A stretch of DNA of 64,000 bases, from positions 23,326,637 to 23,390,636 of the forward strand of contig NC_069127.1 in NCBI RefSeq assembly GCF_026914265.1, given 5' to 3'. This DNA comes from Mya arenaria. Its lineage: Eukaryota; Mollusca; Bivalvia; Myida; Myidae. The notes under the pieces were generated by a model that was not told the DNA's origin, made no database searches, and was given only the letters and a program-made list of their open reading frames with translations. This document shows, one piece after another, positions 1 through 11,576 of this stretch (its first letter is position 1; the number at the start of each line of letters is the position of its first letter). Both the position numbers and the translations under genes were made by a program.

Positions 1-394
1 TTTACACTATTTCCAACAAAACAAATAATCTCTCAGACGGTAATGTAACATATAGATTTTGTTCATTCTACTTAAAGTTAAATTGATCAAACAGATAAAG
101 GAGCCTTTGTTCAAATGCATGTGGCTTCCTGAAACACTTACCGCCTGTAAAAAATTCAGTAGCACGTGTGGCCTATACAAATATATTCTATTTAACACCA
201 GTTTATATTTGGTACAACTTTACAAGGCATTGCATTTCTGTACTGATGCAAATTGCGTATCCGTGAAAGAGTTTGAAAATTTGAAGCAATAAGAAGAAAT
301 ACGGTTCAAAAATGCGAAATTTGGTGATCATTTTACAATTATTCCACGGAATATTACCAGTGTACAGATTCAAAATTCGATTCAACGATTCAAA
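1..394. other. No gene recognised; flank of LINE 3' end
   Basis: Short open frames exist on both strands, but none shows a recognisable domain or convincing splice sites. Bases about 366-394 contain three imperfect copies of a GATTCAA-type heptamer directly beyond the LINE 3' hairpin. On the minus strand they read as TTGAATC-like units and are best taken as the simple-repeat tail of that element. Confidence 0.5.
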
Positions 395-397
395 ATA

Positions 398-428
398 TTT
401 ATTGTATGAAGGCCTCCGGCCCATATAC
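398..428 (-). other. LINE 3'-terminal hairpin
   Basis: Read on the minus strand, a GGGCCGGAGGCCT stem-loop (GGCC paired with GGCC, loop GGA) is followed by AATAAA-like sequence and then short direct repeats. Such terminal structures are used by the reverse transcriptase of CR1/L2-type LINEs to recognise their RNA. This marks the 3' end of the element. Confidence 0.55.
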
Positions 429-522
429 AGATATGCATACATAAATACATATAAACAATATACAAATATATAGCTAATTTTTGCAAAATTTCTTCATGTT
501 TTGTAGCTATTAATAGAAAGAA

Positions 523-3500
523 CTAGTGAAGACTAGGGTAAACATAATACTTAGATGGTATATACACTTCTGTTATATCTCTATACAATGGACATTTGAT
601 AACAAAATGATATTCATCCTCAACAACATTTTTACAATATAAACAAAATCTATGGTTCCTATTAATTCCGGTATGACTGCCTGTTTCGATACCAATGCGA
701 TGTGATGAACATCTAAAATTTGCTAAGCATTTACGAAATCAACTGTAACACAGATCACATATAATTCTGACTTTAAACACGATATTATATACATGTAAAA
801 TTTATTAAGTTTCATATTCTCAGAACAAGTTTGACTTCATAACTGTAGATGTTGATCTTTTAATCTCGTTACATATTCTTTAAGAAAGGCACTTTCATTT
901 ACTACTTGCTCTGACTCCCAAATATATCCAAAACCATTCCTAGACAGATTCATACGCAATACACTAACCCAATTTTCATGACCTAGACTATCATACAGTT
1001 TTAACATATTGTAACACAACTTTACATATCTATCATCAGGAAGTTTCAAAATTTTTAACCAATATTTAAGACAACGTTTCGAAGCATATATATGTAATGG
1101 TAAACGACCTAGATCACCTAAAACAGCATCATTACAAGCTTTGGAAGATACATTTAAATACCTTTTACATGCATATATTTGGACATTTTCTATAGCATTC
1201 ATTGAAGTCATTCCCCAAATTTCAGCACCATATAACATAATAGGTGATATTATCAAACATTTAAAAAACAACACTGAAGACTTAACAAAAGGTAACGATG
1301 CAATGCCTTTAAAAAGACAATGTAAAGCTTTCTTAGCTTTTAGAGCAGAATTCTCTGCCATCTTATACCATGACAATGTACAACTAAAATATAAACCCAC
1401 ATAAGTAAACCCTGATACAACATCTATATTTTCATTATTATATTTTGATTTTTCTCTACTTGCCAGCTGTCCACCTCTTCTAAAAACAACAATTTTTGTT
1501 TTACTAGTATTAACTTGCAACTTAGTATCAGCACAAAATAAGTTTAGCGCATTTAGTTGTTTTTGTAGACCTACAACTGTATCAGATAACAGAGCAACAT
1601 CATCTGCAAACATAAGTAGAAACACTTCAATATCAAAAGGGGACAGCTCAACACCATGCACACCACTTTGTTCAATATAACTATACAACTCATTAATAAA
1701 AAGTGAGAACAATACTGGACTTAAATTACACCCCTGTCTTAAACCACTTGGACAGTCAAAACACTCTGTTTTTCCATCCTTGCATCTAATACACATTTTG
1801 ACATCTTCATAAATTGATTGAATAGCACCCAATAGCCTTCCTTTAACATTTTGTCTAAATAAGCTTGTATATAATTTTGCCCTATCCACAGAATCAAACG
1901 CTTTTTTTAAAATCAATAAAAGCAACATATAACTTCTTTCCCTTTGTACTTAAATACTTGCTTATAACAGAATATAAAACAAAAGCATTATCAGTTGTAT
2001 TATAACCGTATCTAAATCCTGCTTGCGACTCCGAGATGGAGTTATAAACTTTAGTATAATAGGTAAGTCTTCTGTTTAAAATGCTTATATATATTTTGCT
2101 AAATACATCAACAAGGGCTATACCCCTGTAAATATCAGGATTATTACAACTTCCCTTTTTGTGCACTGGTATAATAATAGATAGCGTCCAGCTTCTCGGG
2201 AACTGACCTGATGTAAATATTTGGTTATAAATACGTAACATATATGGCAATAAATAGAAAAGACCATATTTAAAATGTGCAGGCAATAGCTCTCCGGCTA
2301 TAGGTCATTTAACTTTAGGTCATTCACTGCCTTTATTAGCTCATCAGATTCAATCCTGGAGTTTAAGATGACATTATTTGAACCATCCACTTTATTAAAG
2401 AAGTTGTCAATAATAGGGGGTACATTTTCAGTGTCAGTAACAGATTGGAATAAAGTCCTAAAATGCTGCAGCCATTCCTCGCCACTTATATCAGGATCAG
2501 TTCTTTGTCTGCCAGTTAAACGCTTTATTTTACTCCAAAACTGCTTAGGATTTGGCATGGAGTTCTCTAAATCTAAACCAATGCGCTTCAGGCAAAGTTA
2601 TTTCTTAGATTTACAAACACACATATTTAGACCTCGTTACCTTATAATCACACAGATCAGCCATAATTTTTGTTGATCTATACAATCTAAGACTACGTAA
2701 AGTGTTTCGTTTAAGTTCTTTACATTCATTGTCAAACCAGTTCAAACCTACTTTACGTTTATTCGTTTTCCTTATTTGCTTAACAAAATCTTTCGATACA
2801 TTTAAAATACATTTTTGGAATTCTTCGACTAAAGTAGACTAAAGTACTAGTATCAAAATCCTCTAATTCTAACATATCATCAACAGCTTTGAATTCACCA
2901 TTAAGTATACTTTGGCTTAACACATCTTGGTAATGTTCATAACTACTTTCATCTATACAAATTTTGCTACTATAAATAATTTTGGCTTTATCTTTAACAT
3001 CTGGTTTTAACATACTATCAAGACACAAAACTAATGGCATATGATCACTTTCAGGGTTAGCGTCTACTTTGAAATTATTACAAATCTCATACAAGCTATG
3101 GCTACATATAAAATAATCCACAACGCTTGACCCAATACCTCCATAGTACGTAAAATCACCAACACCTTTATCACTCCCAACTCGTCCATTTACTATGCAT
3201 AATTAGTAAGTTATACAAAACTGTAAGAGAACTTTTCCAAAAGCATTAACAGTATTGTCTTTCGAAATTCTCATTGTAATAACATCGTTCTCAAAAATAG
3301 ATTCCAGCTGAGCAAACACTGGTATATTTAGATTTATGTTAATAAAATCATTTAAAACACCAGTTCTCGCATTTAGATCCCCACATAGTAACAACTCATA
3401 TGCCTGCAAATTATATTCGCTATTACATAACAATGTTTCAATTTCAGATAAACCACTGACTGTTTTATCCGTATAAAATGGTGACACTTGTGGTGGATTA

Positions 3501-3840
3501 TATCATGGCACTAAAAGAATCTGTTTATCAGGACAAAATATACCTTTATCAATAACTATCAATATTCCGTAAATAAAATCTTCACAAACACGGCTAATAT
3601 ACTGAGTTAGGTAATCCTTTATAAAAAATGCTACACCCCCCATATTTCTCCCAGCCTTCAAAGATTTTTTCGCAGGGCAAAAATAACAAAAATAACCAGG
3701 TAGAATATGTTGAATGTCATTACACACCATGTTTCTTGGAGACAGATGTCAAACGCAAATAAATATTGTATAAAATCAGCATTATTCAGCTTAGTATAAA
3801 TTCCACAAATATTCCAAGACAAAACTTCCACGTTAAGTTT
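523..3840 (-). pseudogene. LINE ORF2: AP-endonuclease + reverse transcriptase + zinc knuckle (broken)
   Basis: Read 3840 to 523. The endonuclease starts with a VLSWNICG-type strand, has LQETW near 3727-3741 (the metal-binding Glu), GDLNAR near 3360-3390 and SDHMPL near 3032-3049, the hallmarks of the APE fold. The reverse transcriptase follows: a PVHKKG-type segment, AGFR, a KAFDSVD segment, a SPVLFSLFINEL segment and the catalytic FADD at 1599-1610. A conserved C-terminal block (LYGAEIWG, then LGRLPL) precedes a knuckle of form C-x2-C-x8-H-x4-C near 600-660; the reading ends at a stop at 523-525. It is broken by an in-frame stop at 837-839, a frameshift near 745, a frameshift near 1900-1930 and others in the endonuclease and linker. 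Function once was target-primed reverse transcription; this copy cannot make an intact enzyme. Confidence 0.88.
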
Positions 3841-3859
3841 CCGAACAAATGAGCGTTGA

Positions 3860-5065
3860 CCCCTCCCCCCAGTCTATAACATTAGCTGTTTCTGCGTCTG
3901 GCTGGATCTCCAGGTCATCCTGCTGAGGTGGCTGTACCTGCTGATCTTGACGCCTGGTTGCTCGCCTGAATACTCGGGGTTGAACGTTATTGTCAAGCAC
4001 AACTTAAGTACCCTTCTTGTAGTAACCCTTTTTACCAGACCTTTTAAGATCATCTAATTGTAACTTTTCATAGCTTGTAAGATCGTTGGCTATTCTGACA
4101 CCATGCAGCCTTAATTTATCTCTAAACTTAAACAGTTCAAATTTGTTATTATGATCTTTAAACTTTACGAGAATCATTCTAGGGGAGTCCTGTGAATATT
4201 TTCCAAAACGTTTGGCAAAAGTTATAACATCATCAAAGTTTATATCATCAGGGAGGGAACCTTTCAACACAGAATTTATAACTTTGGACTTGGTATCATC
4301 AGATGTTTCGTGCTCCTCGTCTCCTAGTCCGAAAATTCTTAAATTACCTTTACGCGACTCGCGCTCTATTGAGTTCATTTGCTTCATAATAATGTCAATA
4401 TGGTCTCGATTAGTTTCATCACTGATTGCCAAATGGCCTAAGTCAGCTTCAAAAACACTAGAAGAATATTCAATGTCGTCAACTTTGGATTTAATAGTTT
4501 AAGATCATTTTCTGTTGCCTTTTGGCGTTTATCTAGATCTCTACAAATAGATTTAACATTACATAGTTCAGTCTGGATATTCGAAACATCATGACGTAAT
4601 TTGGAGATTTCATCTTTTACTTCAGTGATTTGTGACGTGGTTTGCATTCGCTGCTTCTATATCATAAAGTATAAGGTCTGTCTCACTGGTTGGGCATGGA
4701 TTCTGGTCCACGTCTGAGGACAACATCAAAAGACGACTGGTATACGACAAATAGGAATTGCTCACTATCGGACATGTATTGGTTTGTTTATATTGACGCT
4801 CAATGGTGACACTGTTGATGCCACTGGGGCATGTGTCATGAAGCTCGTAACTTGAAACCGATTCCTCAATGAGATGCTTTGCCAGCAGTAATCCCTTGGC
4901 GCACGTAAACCAGAATAGCATTAAACTGCAGCACATAAAAGTTATCATGTGTATGTCAGATGACTTTGAGTACGGAGTATACACAGTCGGGCATTTCTTT
5001 AGCTTAGCACAAGGTTGAATAAATGCTCCTACACGTGCCCGGTAGAGTGCTATGTCTATTCCCAT
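3860..5065 (-). pseudogene. LINE ORF1: 2A-like leader, coiled coil, RNA-binding domain (broken)
   Basis: Read 5065 to about 3860. The N-terminus begins MGIDIALYRARVG and carries a hydrophobic stretch and a 2A-like motif (separate entry). After a frameshift near 4640 comes a heptad-rich coiled coil (ITEVKDEISKL...), then a conserved NLRIFGLGDEE block and a basic region typical of LINE ORF1 RNA-binding domains, ending in a Gln/Arg-rich tail. It would have bound the element's RNA as an oligomer. Two or more frameshifts split it. Identification rests on order and motif style, not on a database match. Confidence 0.72.
4691..4714 (-). other. Degenerate 2A-like ribosome-skipping motif in LINE ORF1
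   Basis: The minus strand encodes DVDQNPCP preceded by a Leu-rich LLMLSS segment. The 2A consensus is D-x-E-x-N-P-G-P after a hydrophobic run. Here the Glu is Asp and the critical Gly is Cys, so skipping is probably lost. 2A sequences near the N-terminus of ORF1 are known from APE-type LINEs of molluscs and echinoderms, which fits the context. Confidence 0.6.
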
Positions 5066-5070
5066 CTTGT

Positions 5071-5361
5071 TACATGTATGTTGTATACATACAAAGAATT
5101 CAAATCACTCCAATAGACTCAATGACCACTGTCCAAAATCCAATGTCCAATATGCTCTATATACATGTATACACTGTATTACCTGTACTACATGTATAGC
5201 TATGGTTTAAAAGTTTAACACTTCAAAAACACACAAGCAAATCCTTTTGTAATCCACTTTTGATCACTTTCAGTATTATACTAGTTATACTTCCATTTTT
5301 TATAGTTTTAAAGGCAAAAAACTTTGTTTAGATAAGATAATGACAATTTTAAACTCCACAG
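5071..5361. other. Intron or LINE 5' flank
   Basis: AT-rich sequence between the LINE and the first PAN exon. It ends in a usable acceptor (AACTCCACAG) at 5361. No coding signal is visible. Confidence 0.4.
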
Positions 5362-5667
5362 GTAAAAAGCATGACTGCTCTGGTCAACAACCACTACACT
5401 ACAACTGCGATCAATCAACAAATCTGATCCTTGTAGAAAATAAGTTTGAAAGGAATCCTGCATTTGATGGACATTTATGTTCACATCAATCGATTTACGT
5501 TGTAAGCAAACGAAATAAGCAGTCTTGTGCAACTGAATGCAATCAGTTAGTCAGTTGCAGAAGTTTATTCTATGATTTAGCTTCCCGAGACTGCTACATT
5601 TTTGACAGAACTCTTCGTGATGCCATTGGCTGCCCTAGCCGCAATGGATTTTATTACCAGCTGGAAG
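5362..5667 (+). CDS. Exon: PAN/apple-like cysteine-rich domain
   Basis: A 306-nt exon, phase 1-1, flanked by an acceptor ending CCACAG and the donor G|GTAACA. It encodes about 102 residues with paired cysteines and a core CNQLVSCRSLFYDL...CYIFDR, which matches the PAN/apple fold (C-x5-C, then F-x-Y/D, then C). PAN modules bind proteins or carbohydrates in secreted and surface proteins. Upstream exons, including any signal peptide, are outside the window or hidden beyond the LINE. The next exon (6142) has the same phase. The module type is likely; the protein's function is unknown. Confidence 0.72.
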
Positions 5668-5708
5668 GTAACAATAAAGCACCTAATGTATTTACTTACT
5701 ATTTTAGA

Positions 5709-5800
5709 AACCAGGGGCGGTATTCATAAAACTTCTTAAGTCATTTCCTAACTAAAGTCGATTTCCTAACTTTTTGTATCTTTTTAGTCATTTGAAATAA
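5709..5800. repeat. Possible dispersed repeat fragment
   Basis: GGGGCGGTATTCATAAAAC followed by alternating TTCTTAAGTCATTTCCTAACT-like blocks has the appearance of a short MITE-type interspersed repeat inside the intron. No second copy was found in this window, so the call rests on its style only. Confidence 0.25.
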
Positions 5801-6141
5801 AAAATGAAGAATTTCCAAAATACATTATTTTCTTTGACCTACTTGAAAAAACAACATACTTTAAGGTTAAAATCACTTATACATTTCTTTTATGGATACC
5901 ATCCCAGTATCCAATCGTTTTTGTATGGGTCAGCAAATAAGGTTAACTTTAAATCGTTCCAGATGCTGTACAATTTTACGTTGTATTTTGCAACGGTTGT
6001 CAATAAATGTAAATTGTACGAAAATGACGTTCTCATTTAAACAGCTGTCATTAAACGTTGCTTTGATTTCCACACATTTTTAGTCCCAATTGCACTCTCT
6101 GTATATCAGTTCGTTTTAATTATATATCTAAACAACTTCAG

Positions 6142-6339
6142 CAACGACAACAACAACTGCTACTACTACCACTACCACTTCCACAACTACTACTGCTGAT
6201 GCATTATTTACGTCCAAAGTTACATCATGTGCGTCTTCAGCATATTGTACAGCTATAGCGAATTCGGACTGCATCGATGGTACGTGCCAGTGTACAGACT
6301 GGTTTCGATATGACCCGGGATCGAACATTTGCACAACAG
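6142..6339 (+). CDS. Exon: Thr-rich linker + EB/EGF-like six-cysteine module
   Basis: A 198-nt exon, phase 1-1, with acceptor AACTTCAG and donor CAG|GTACGT. The first third is almost pure Thr/Ala (mucin-like, probably O-glycosylated). It is followed by six cysteines spaced C-x5-C-x7-C-x4-C-x-C-x11-C, with GTCQCTDWFRYDPGSNIC at the end, as in EB modules. It joins the PAN exons before and after in the same phase. A decayed copy lies on the opposite strand at 11577-12009. Probably extracellular; function unknown. Confidence 0.72.
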
Positions 6340-7911
6340 GTACGTTATGGATTATCTTCAAATGCTTAGGCATGTACGAATGAAGGACTTTCCGTGGAAA
6401 CAAATGTGGCGAATTAACATTTCACTCCCGTCTCTCTCTTACATTCTGTAGGTCCTGTCACCCTTTATATTTCACCTTGTAGGGTTAACGTTTGTTATTG
6501 GTCATTCCTTAAAATGTACGTTTCTTATCAAATGTAAATAAACGATTATTAGTACTTTTCTGTGATATTATTTACGCAAGAAAAACTTGCAGCGATTTAT
6601 AAATCCCTAAACCGGAAAGAAATCTCAGATGTTGTCAAATACTTGTTAAAGTCCATCTTTAATGGACGTTGAGTGATTAACAACAATATTGGTTAATGTC
6701 TGTGTATCTTTAGACGTATTTTAGAAACTGGTATTTATTCTTTGAGTAGTCCGGGCGCAACTACAGATGAAAACACAGATGCCTAGTTTCAAATCAAGAC
6801 CAAGGGCAGAGTGCTTTAGGTGAAACATCTGAACCAGTAAATCTCCGTCTGTACGCACTTATTTTAGTTTGTTACATAATTTACTGATTTAAAACCAATA
6901 ACGCTTCTGTGTTTCACACTCGTCCCCTTCCAATGACAAAGTCACTTTGTTAAAGACGGCGGTGAATAGAACTCTATGAATTAGAAACTTATCGGTTCGA
7001 GGGACGACATCGTGAATAATAAGATTATAAATTAAATATCTAATTCAAAAGAAAATGGCTTAGGTAACTGTATTTCAAACATATCGTAATAAGAGCAGCG
7101 AACGGCATATAATTAGTATTTTGAATCATATTGTCAAAATGCTAAGCATTCTACATGTATCTTAATTATAGCACGTTGCACGAACACAGGATATTCCATA
7201 GCAAACTATCCTTTAAATAAAAAAGAAAACAACAATACAAGTGTCAATTTTTATTGGCAGTTTGGGTACATGTTTGTGTTCCTGAAGGTAATAAGATACT
7301 AGTTTCCTTATATATGTCAAAGTAAAACAAAACATAAACTGCGGGCTGGAACATAATACGATTACTCGCGTCTCACGTCTATGACAACCATTCATTCACT
7401 CATGTCCATGTTCAATGCAATTGATTAAAACAATAAAAAGTATGTCATGATATTCCTAAAACAATTCACTTACTTTAAAATTTAACCCCATTTATAAATT
7501 CTAAATAGTCCAGAATTTGGCGAAATTTTATTTCAACAGAAAGTATATTAATCTCTAAGATATTCATATACGTTTTCTTCTGATTATGTATTGGACTTAA
7601 TTTAAAATATACAATCAGTTTTTTGTTTGCTTTACTCAGACGTTAACCATATATTGACGTAGGGTTAGCCTAAAAATTAAAGAGCTCATCCTGGAACAGT
7701 TCCGGGCACTTGGTATTAAGTTATATCATACCTTTATGCATACAACATTGCAGATATTGTATGCCCCCTGAAGAAAATGTCCTCACTTATAATCGTCACC
7801 GTAAGCTTAAAAAAATGATAAAGCCTTAAGAAATTGGGTCATGATTAAAATTCGTAAACTATTATTGTATTAAGTAACATAATTTTAAACAAAAAAATGT
7901 TTTGCTTCTAG
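6340..7911 (+). other. Intron, nothing further recognised
   Basis: A 1.57-kb AT-rich interval between the EB-like exon and the terminal PAN exon. No additional exon with phase-1 borders, RNA gene or repeat was recognised. Confidence 0.5.
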
Positions 7912-8158
7912 TTTGTCCCTCTTTGTTTGGCGACACCTATACCCGGCGAGCAAGCAAGATCATGTGGACGAATATCATATCCTAGATATAAGCCCAACGA
8001 CCCTGGAGAATTGCTTCAACCAGTGTAACGCTAGTCCCTCTTGTACTGGCGTTAATTGGAGCGCATCCACGCAACGATGTAGGTTGAAACAGGAAGTTCC
8101 GTCTTCCTACTATATGGGGTCGTCCGGCTGGGAGTGGTACACCCGAAACTGTGCATAA
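7912..8158 (+). pseudogene. Terminal PAN exon with 1-nt frameshift
   Basis: The acceptor TTGCTTCTAG precedes 247 nt. In phase 1 the exon starts VCPSLFGDTYTRR...MWTNII and hits a stop. Shifting one base restores SPTTLENCFNQC...CTGVNWSAS...WEWYTRNCA and a final stop. The minus-strand homologue at 23196-23443 is 248 nt and open throughout, so a single base was lost here near 7973-7990. Either the protein is truncated in its last module or the base is an assembly error. The stop directly after the last cysteine matches the paralogue, so this was a C-terminal exon. Confidence 0.75.
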
Positions 8159-9703
8159 GTTTGTAGATCTTCTGTGTCTAACATGATGATTGGTCGTAAC
8201 GGTCTTATAGGGCAACATAAATGAAATCAACTAAAGTGCGTTTATTATCCTTCGGAATAGATAATAATGCCAGTAACTTGGGTCTGAAATGTACTAATTA
8301 ACATATGATACTGTATTGTTAAATAGTTTATATGTTCCTAACATATTCTAAAAAAACATTGTGCAATTGCCTTGATAGATGTCTATGCGTTTTACCGGTA
8401 CGTGATGTTTCATGAATTCAATATTTGGAGGGAATTATTAAACTTTCCAATTCTTGTTTTACTATATTAGGATATGCATTGTGCAACTCTTAAAAGAAGG
8501 CATATTTATGAGTATATGTTCCGAACTTTGATGAATATGATTCAGTATGGATGCTGATAGAACAAATTAACCATTTGGTACAATAATCTCATGCTATGGC
8601 TATATCGAATGAAGGACCAATTCAGGGAGAGAAGACGAAGGCTCAAACGGAAAGAAACCACAAAATGCACATTATCATTCAAGTGCACATTGTTTCTTAT
8701 ATTGTCTCGTTATGATACTCAAAGTACATAGTTTGTGAAAATTGTTTAATTGTCAACAGTATAATTTGGATTTTATAGTTTTATATTTTAAGTTTTGTAT
8801 ATTTTGTGCAACGGAAAGTTTCTAAGAAAAGGGTATTTTTCTGAAGGAAAGGTGGAATTGGACACGATTTGTACAAAGTTATCCATTAAGTATGTATTTT
8901 GTGTCATGTTAACTGATACAGTCCAAGTATAATTTGATTGGTTAAATGTATGTGTGTGTATTTTACTCTCAACTACGTAAAGGGAAACGGCAAGTCGCTC
9001 ACGCAACATATGCAGTTTGTTTCTCTTAATGTCGATGAAATTAAGAATTGGTAAAGCCTATTCTTAAGTACATTTTAAGATCAAATATGTGACATCATAA
9101 TAATCAACTACAATATAGAGTGCAAATCGTAATTGTTTAACATTTCCTTGACCAAAAAACACTGTTTGGTAAATGTTGAATTGATATTTTATGTATATAA
9201 ATATGTTAACAAAATCTACCACGATCATGAAATAGGGCATGCATTTATTTCTGTACATAATGCGTCTCATGATTCGTTTGTATTATTGTATAACTTGTCA
9301 CCATTATTGTATACATCTCTGACAATTGTATTTTGGGCCGAAGATCTTGTACTACAATAAATATTATGTTATATTATGTTATGTTATGTTATATTATTGT
9401 ATGTTATGTTATGATATGTTATGTTATTGTTAACAAGTATATTTCATAAATAAATTCTGTATGTCTTGAATAGGCAAGATTAACATTAAACACCAGGTCT
9501 CGTATGCACAGGTTTGTCACTTTTGAAGAAACGTTTCATTATGCATTTTAAGCTTATAATTGGTTTGCATTTTAAAGTAACTAGTACGTTGAACTCTAAC
9601 TGTTGTTAAACACTTCTCCACTATGCATTTCACGCACCTGAAAAAACACACTGAGGCGTTGCAACGATAGATTCAATTTAACATTGTATTCATCATTTTT
9701 AGA
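8159..9703. other. Intergenic, AT-rich; ATGTT microsatellite
   Basis: No coding region recognised. Bases 9362-9430 are an imperfect pentanucleotide repeat (TTATG/ATGTT units). Confidence 0.5.
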
Positions 9704-9723
9704 TTCAACCTGTTATATGGTAA

Positions 9724-10870
9724 ATGTTTGCCTTCTCTGAGGTTCAAGTCCCATCTTCACAAGCTAAACATCGTATCGTCACAACCCCGTACCCGACAAT
9801 TAATATTGAAGGAGTAGAATGTTCATTTAAAAAGTACCTTGGTATTCCGTATGCTAAACCACCAGTCGGCAATTTACGATGGAAAAAACCGGTTTCATAC
9901 GGAAATCTAAGCGCGACAACAAACGAAGCAGTTGCTTACAAGAGCACGTGTCAACAAATATTCCTTCCGGACAATGCAAAAGTAGGAGAAGAGGACGAAG
10001 ATTGTCTGTACCTTAACATCTGGGTTCCGGACAAGACCCCAGCTCCTGACAAGGCACGCGCTGTCATAGTCTTTATATATGGAGGTGCTTTCATTTCAAG
10101 CTCTGCAGACACATATAACGGAGAGAAACTCGTCAATTATGTTAACGTTGAATCAAAGAGTCGGGTCGCTGGAAATCCTTAACACCATGGATGAAAAATG
10201 CCCGGGTATTTTTTGATTCTGAGATCAGCGACTTGCACTAGAATGGGTAAATGAAAACACAGGATATTTTGGAGGAGACTCGGGGAGCGAACCATGATAT
10301 TCGGGGATTCTGCAGGGGTTATAGGTGTTGCTCTTCGATCAATGTCCCCGAGTAATAATGGAAATATATTCCAAAGGGCAATATCTGAGAGCGGTGTTGG
10401 GTCTTTGAGTTTCATTAAATATACAAGCGATACAACGTACATGGTAAATGCTACAGCAGAGAGGGTGAATTGTACGGAAAGTAGTAATGCAGGAATTATG
10501 TCATGTCTAAGACAGGGATAAACTGATGGAAGTTGTGATTGATCGGAATGTTAATGTAACAAGACTTGCATATATCAACTTTGATCCTGTTCTTGCCAAT
10601 GACTTTATCAAATATGTTCCTAAAGAGTTGCAAAATCTTTCATCAGACAGAAAAATCGAAGAAATTGACTTTTCCGAACTATTGATTTCATGAACGAGTT
10701 TAATCAGTACGAAGGTGGTATATCCAAGCAGTACTAGGGGAGATAACGAAGGCTTCCAGGAAACATTTCAGATTTTGTTGGCCTAATTCCAGACGCCTCA
10801 TTCGTAATTGGTCATTTTTCGATCAAAGTAGTTCCGCTAATCGCTTCTGAAAACACAGACTGTAAAGATC
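9724..10870 (+). pseudogene. Carboxylesterase type B (cholinesterase-like) pseudogene
   Basis: The first frame (9724-10182) has the family's N-terminal marks: YLGIPYAKPPVGNLRW, the EDCLYLNIWVP signature and the oxyanion-hole GGAF. A segment after KLVNYVN is missing or scrambled. Then QRLALEWVNENTGYFGGDSG and IFGDSAG (nucleophile Ser; Asp where many members have Glu) follow in other frames, with stops near 10212-10226. Downstream blocks FDPVLANDFIKYVPKEL and FMNEFNQYEGG-like sequence continue with more frameshifts to about 10870. Intact members are about 550 residues and hydrolyse carboxylic esters or act as adhesion proteins. At least four disruptions make this copy dead. The whole stretch reads as one exon, so it may be a retrocopy or a large decayed exon. 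Confidence 0.85.
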
Positions 10871-11029
10871 CGTATAATTACGAAAATCTACGACGTCAGT
10901 ACGCACATATTCATGGAGATCTTCAGTTTGGTATTCCTGCTGTGGAAATTTCCTTCTTCACGCAGGAGGTTCCGGCCAGGACGGAGAGTCCTTCATGTTC
11001 CATTTCCCCCTTCCCTGACCAACCGGTTT

Positions 11030-11125
11030 CCGACAATGATAGGAAATGCAGTGCACAAGAACCTTCATACTTTTATCTATCTTCCCTTTTTATTTCATAA
11101 ACCTGATATTTTTCGATAATGGGTG
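11030..11125. repeat. Interspersed repeat, copy related to 25200-25300
   Basis: The string GACAATGATAGGAAATGCAG, then GTGCACAAGAACC, ATCTATC, CCCTTTTT and TTTTCGATAATGG, occurs with the same order and spacing near 25188-25290. Two copies at this similarity in one window indicate an interspersed repeat. No termini could be defined. Confidence 0.6.
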
Positions 11126-11576
11126 CAGTACCAAAGACTCATAATTCTACCATGCATATTTAAATTATCTCCTCTTAACCTGATATTCTCTGAAATGGGT
11201 TCTTTTTTGGACAATTTCTTTGAATAAAGATGAATGCCATTAAAAATGTTTAAAGTTCCATATTCAAGCAGTGTATCTCTTCTGCTGAAATTAATGGGTT
11301 TTAATTCCTGCTGTTTGATTTCATTATTTTAAATTTACCATAAAATTTTATTCCCAAACATGCCAATGTCTATGCATGTTATAAAAAAACAACTTGTGTA
11401 TAATGATGCTACAACCATTCACCTTCACCTTCTACTAGCAAATTGTATAACAATAGTTTCCTTTTTATTGAAATTTGGTGTTTGTGGAGCATCAATCGCT
11501 TCAATCGATACTCTTGTTTTACAAAAAATCATTTGCCCTTACTTTCAAAAGAAGGGTTATTATTTAATAAGTTTAC

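Larger units (their letters stand above)
395..5070 (-). mobile_element. APE-type non-LTR retrotransposon (LINE), near full length, decayed
   Basis: About 4.7 kb on the minus strand with the order expected of a two-ORF APE-class LINE: ORF1 with coiled coil, AP-endonuclease, reverse transcriptase, C-terminal zinc knuckle, then a 3' UTR ending in a small GGCC/GGCC hairpin and short heptamer repeats. The hairpin plus short-repeat tail is typical of CR1/L2-like elements rather than poly(A)-tailed L1. Several frameshifts and stops make it inactive. It lies antisense to, and about 290 bp upstream of, the first PAN exon of the plus-strand gene, so it probably sits in that gene's intron. The exact clade is not assigned. 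The 5' boundary is uncertain and was placed just upstream of the first plausible ORF1 methionine (5063-5065). Confidence 0.88.

Noticed and set aside
203..442. Minus-strand 79-codon frame at the LINE 3' end
   Set aside because: Lies in LINE 3' UTR and tail sequence and has no domain.
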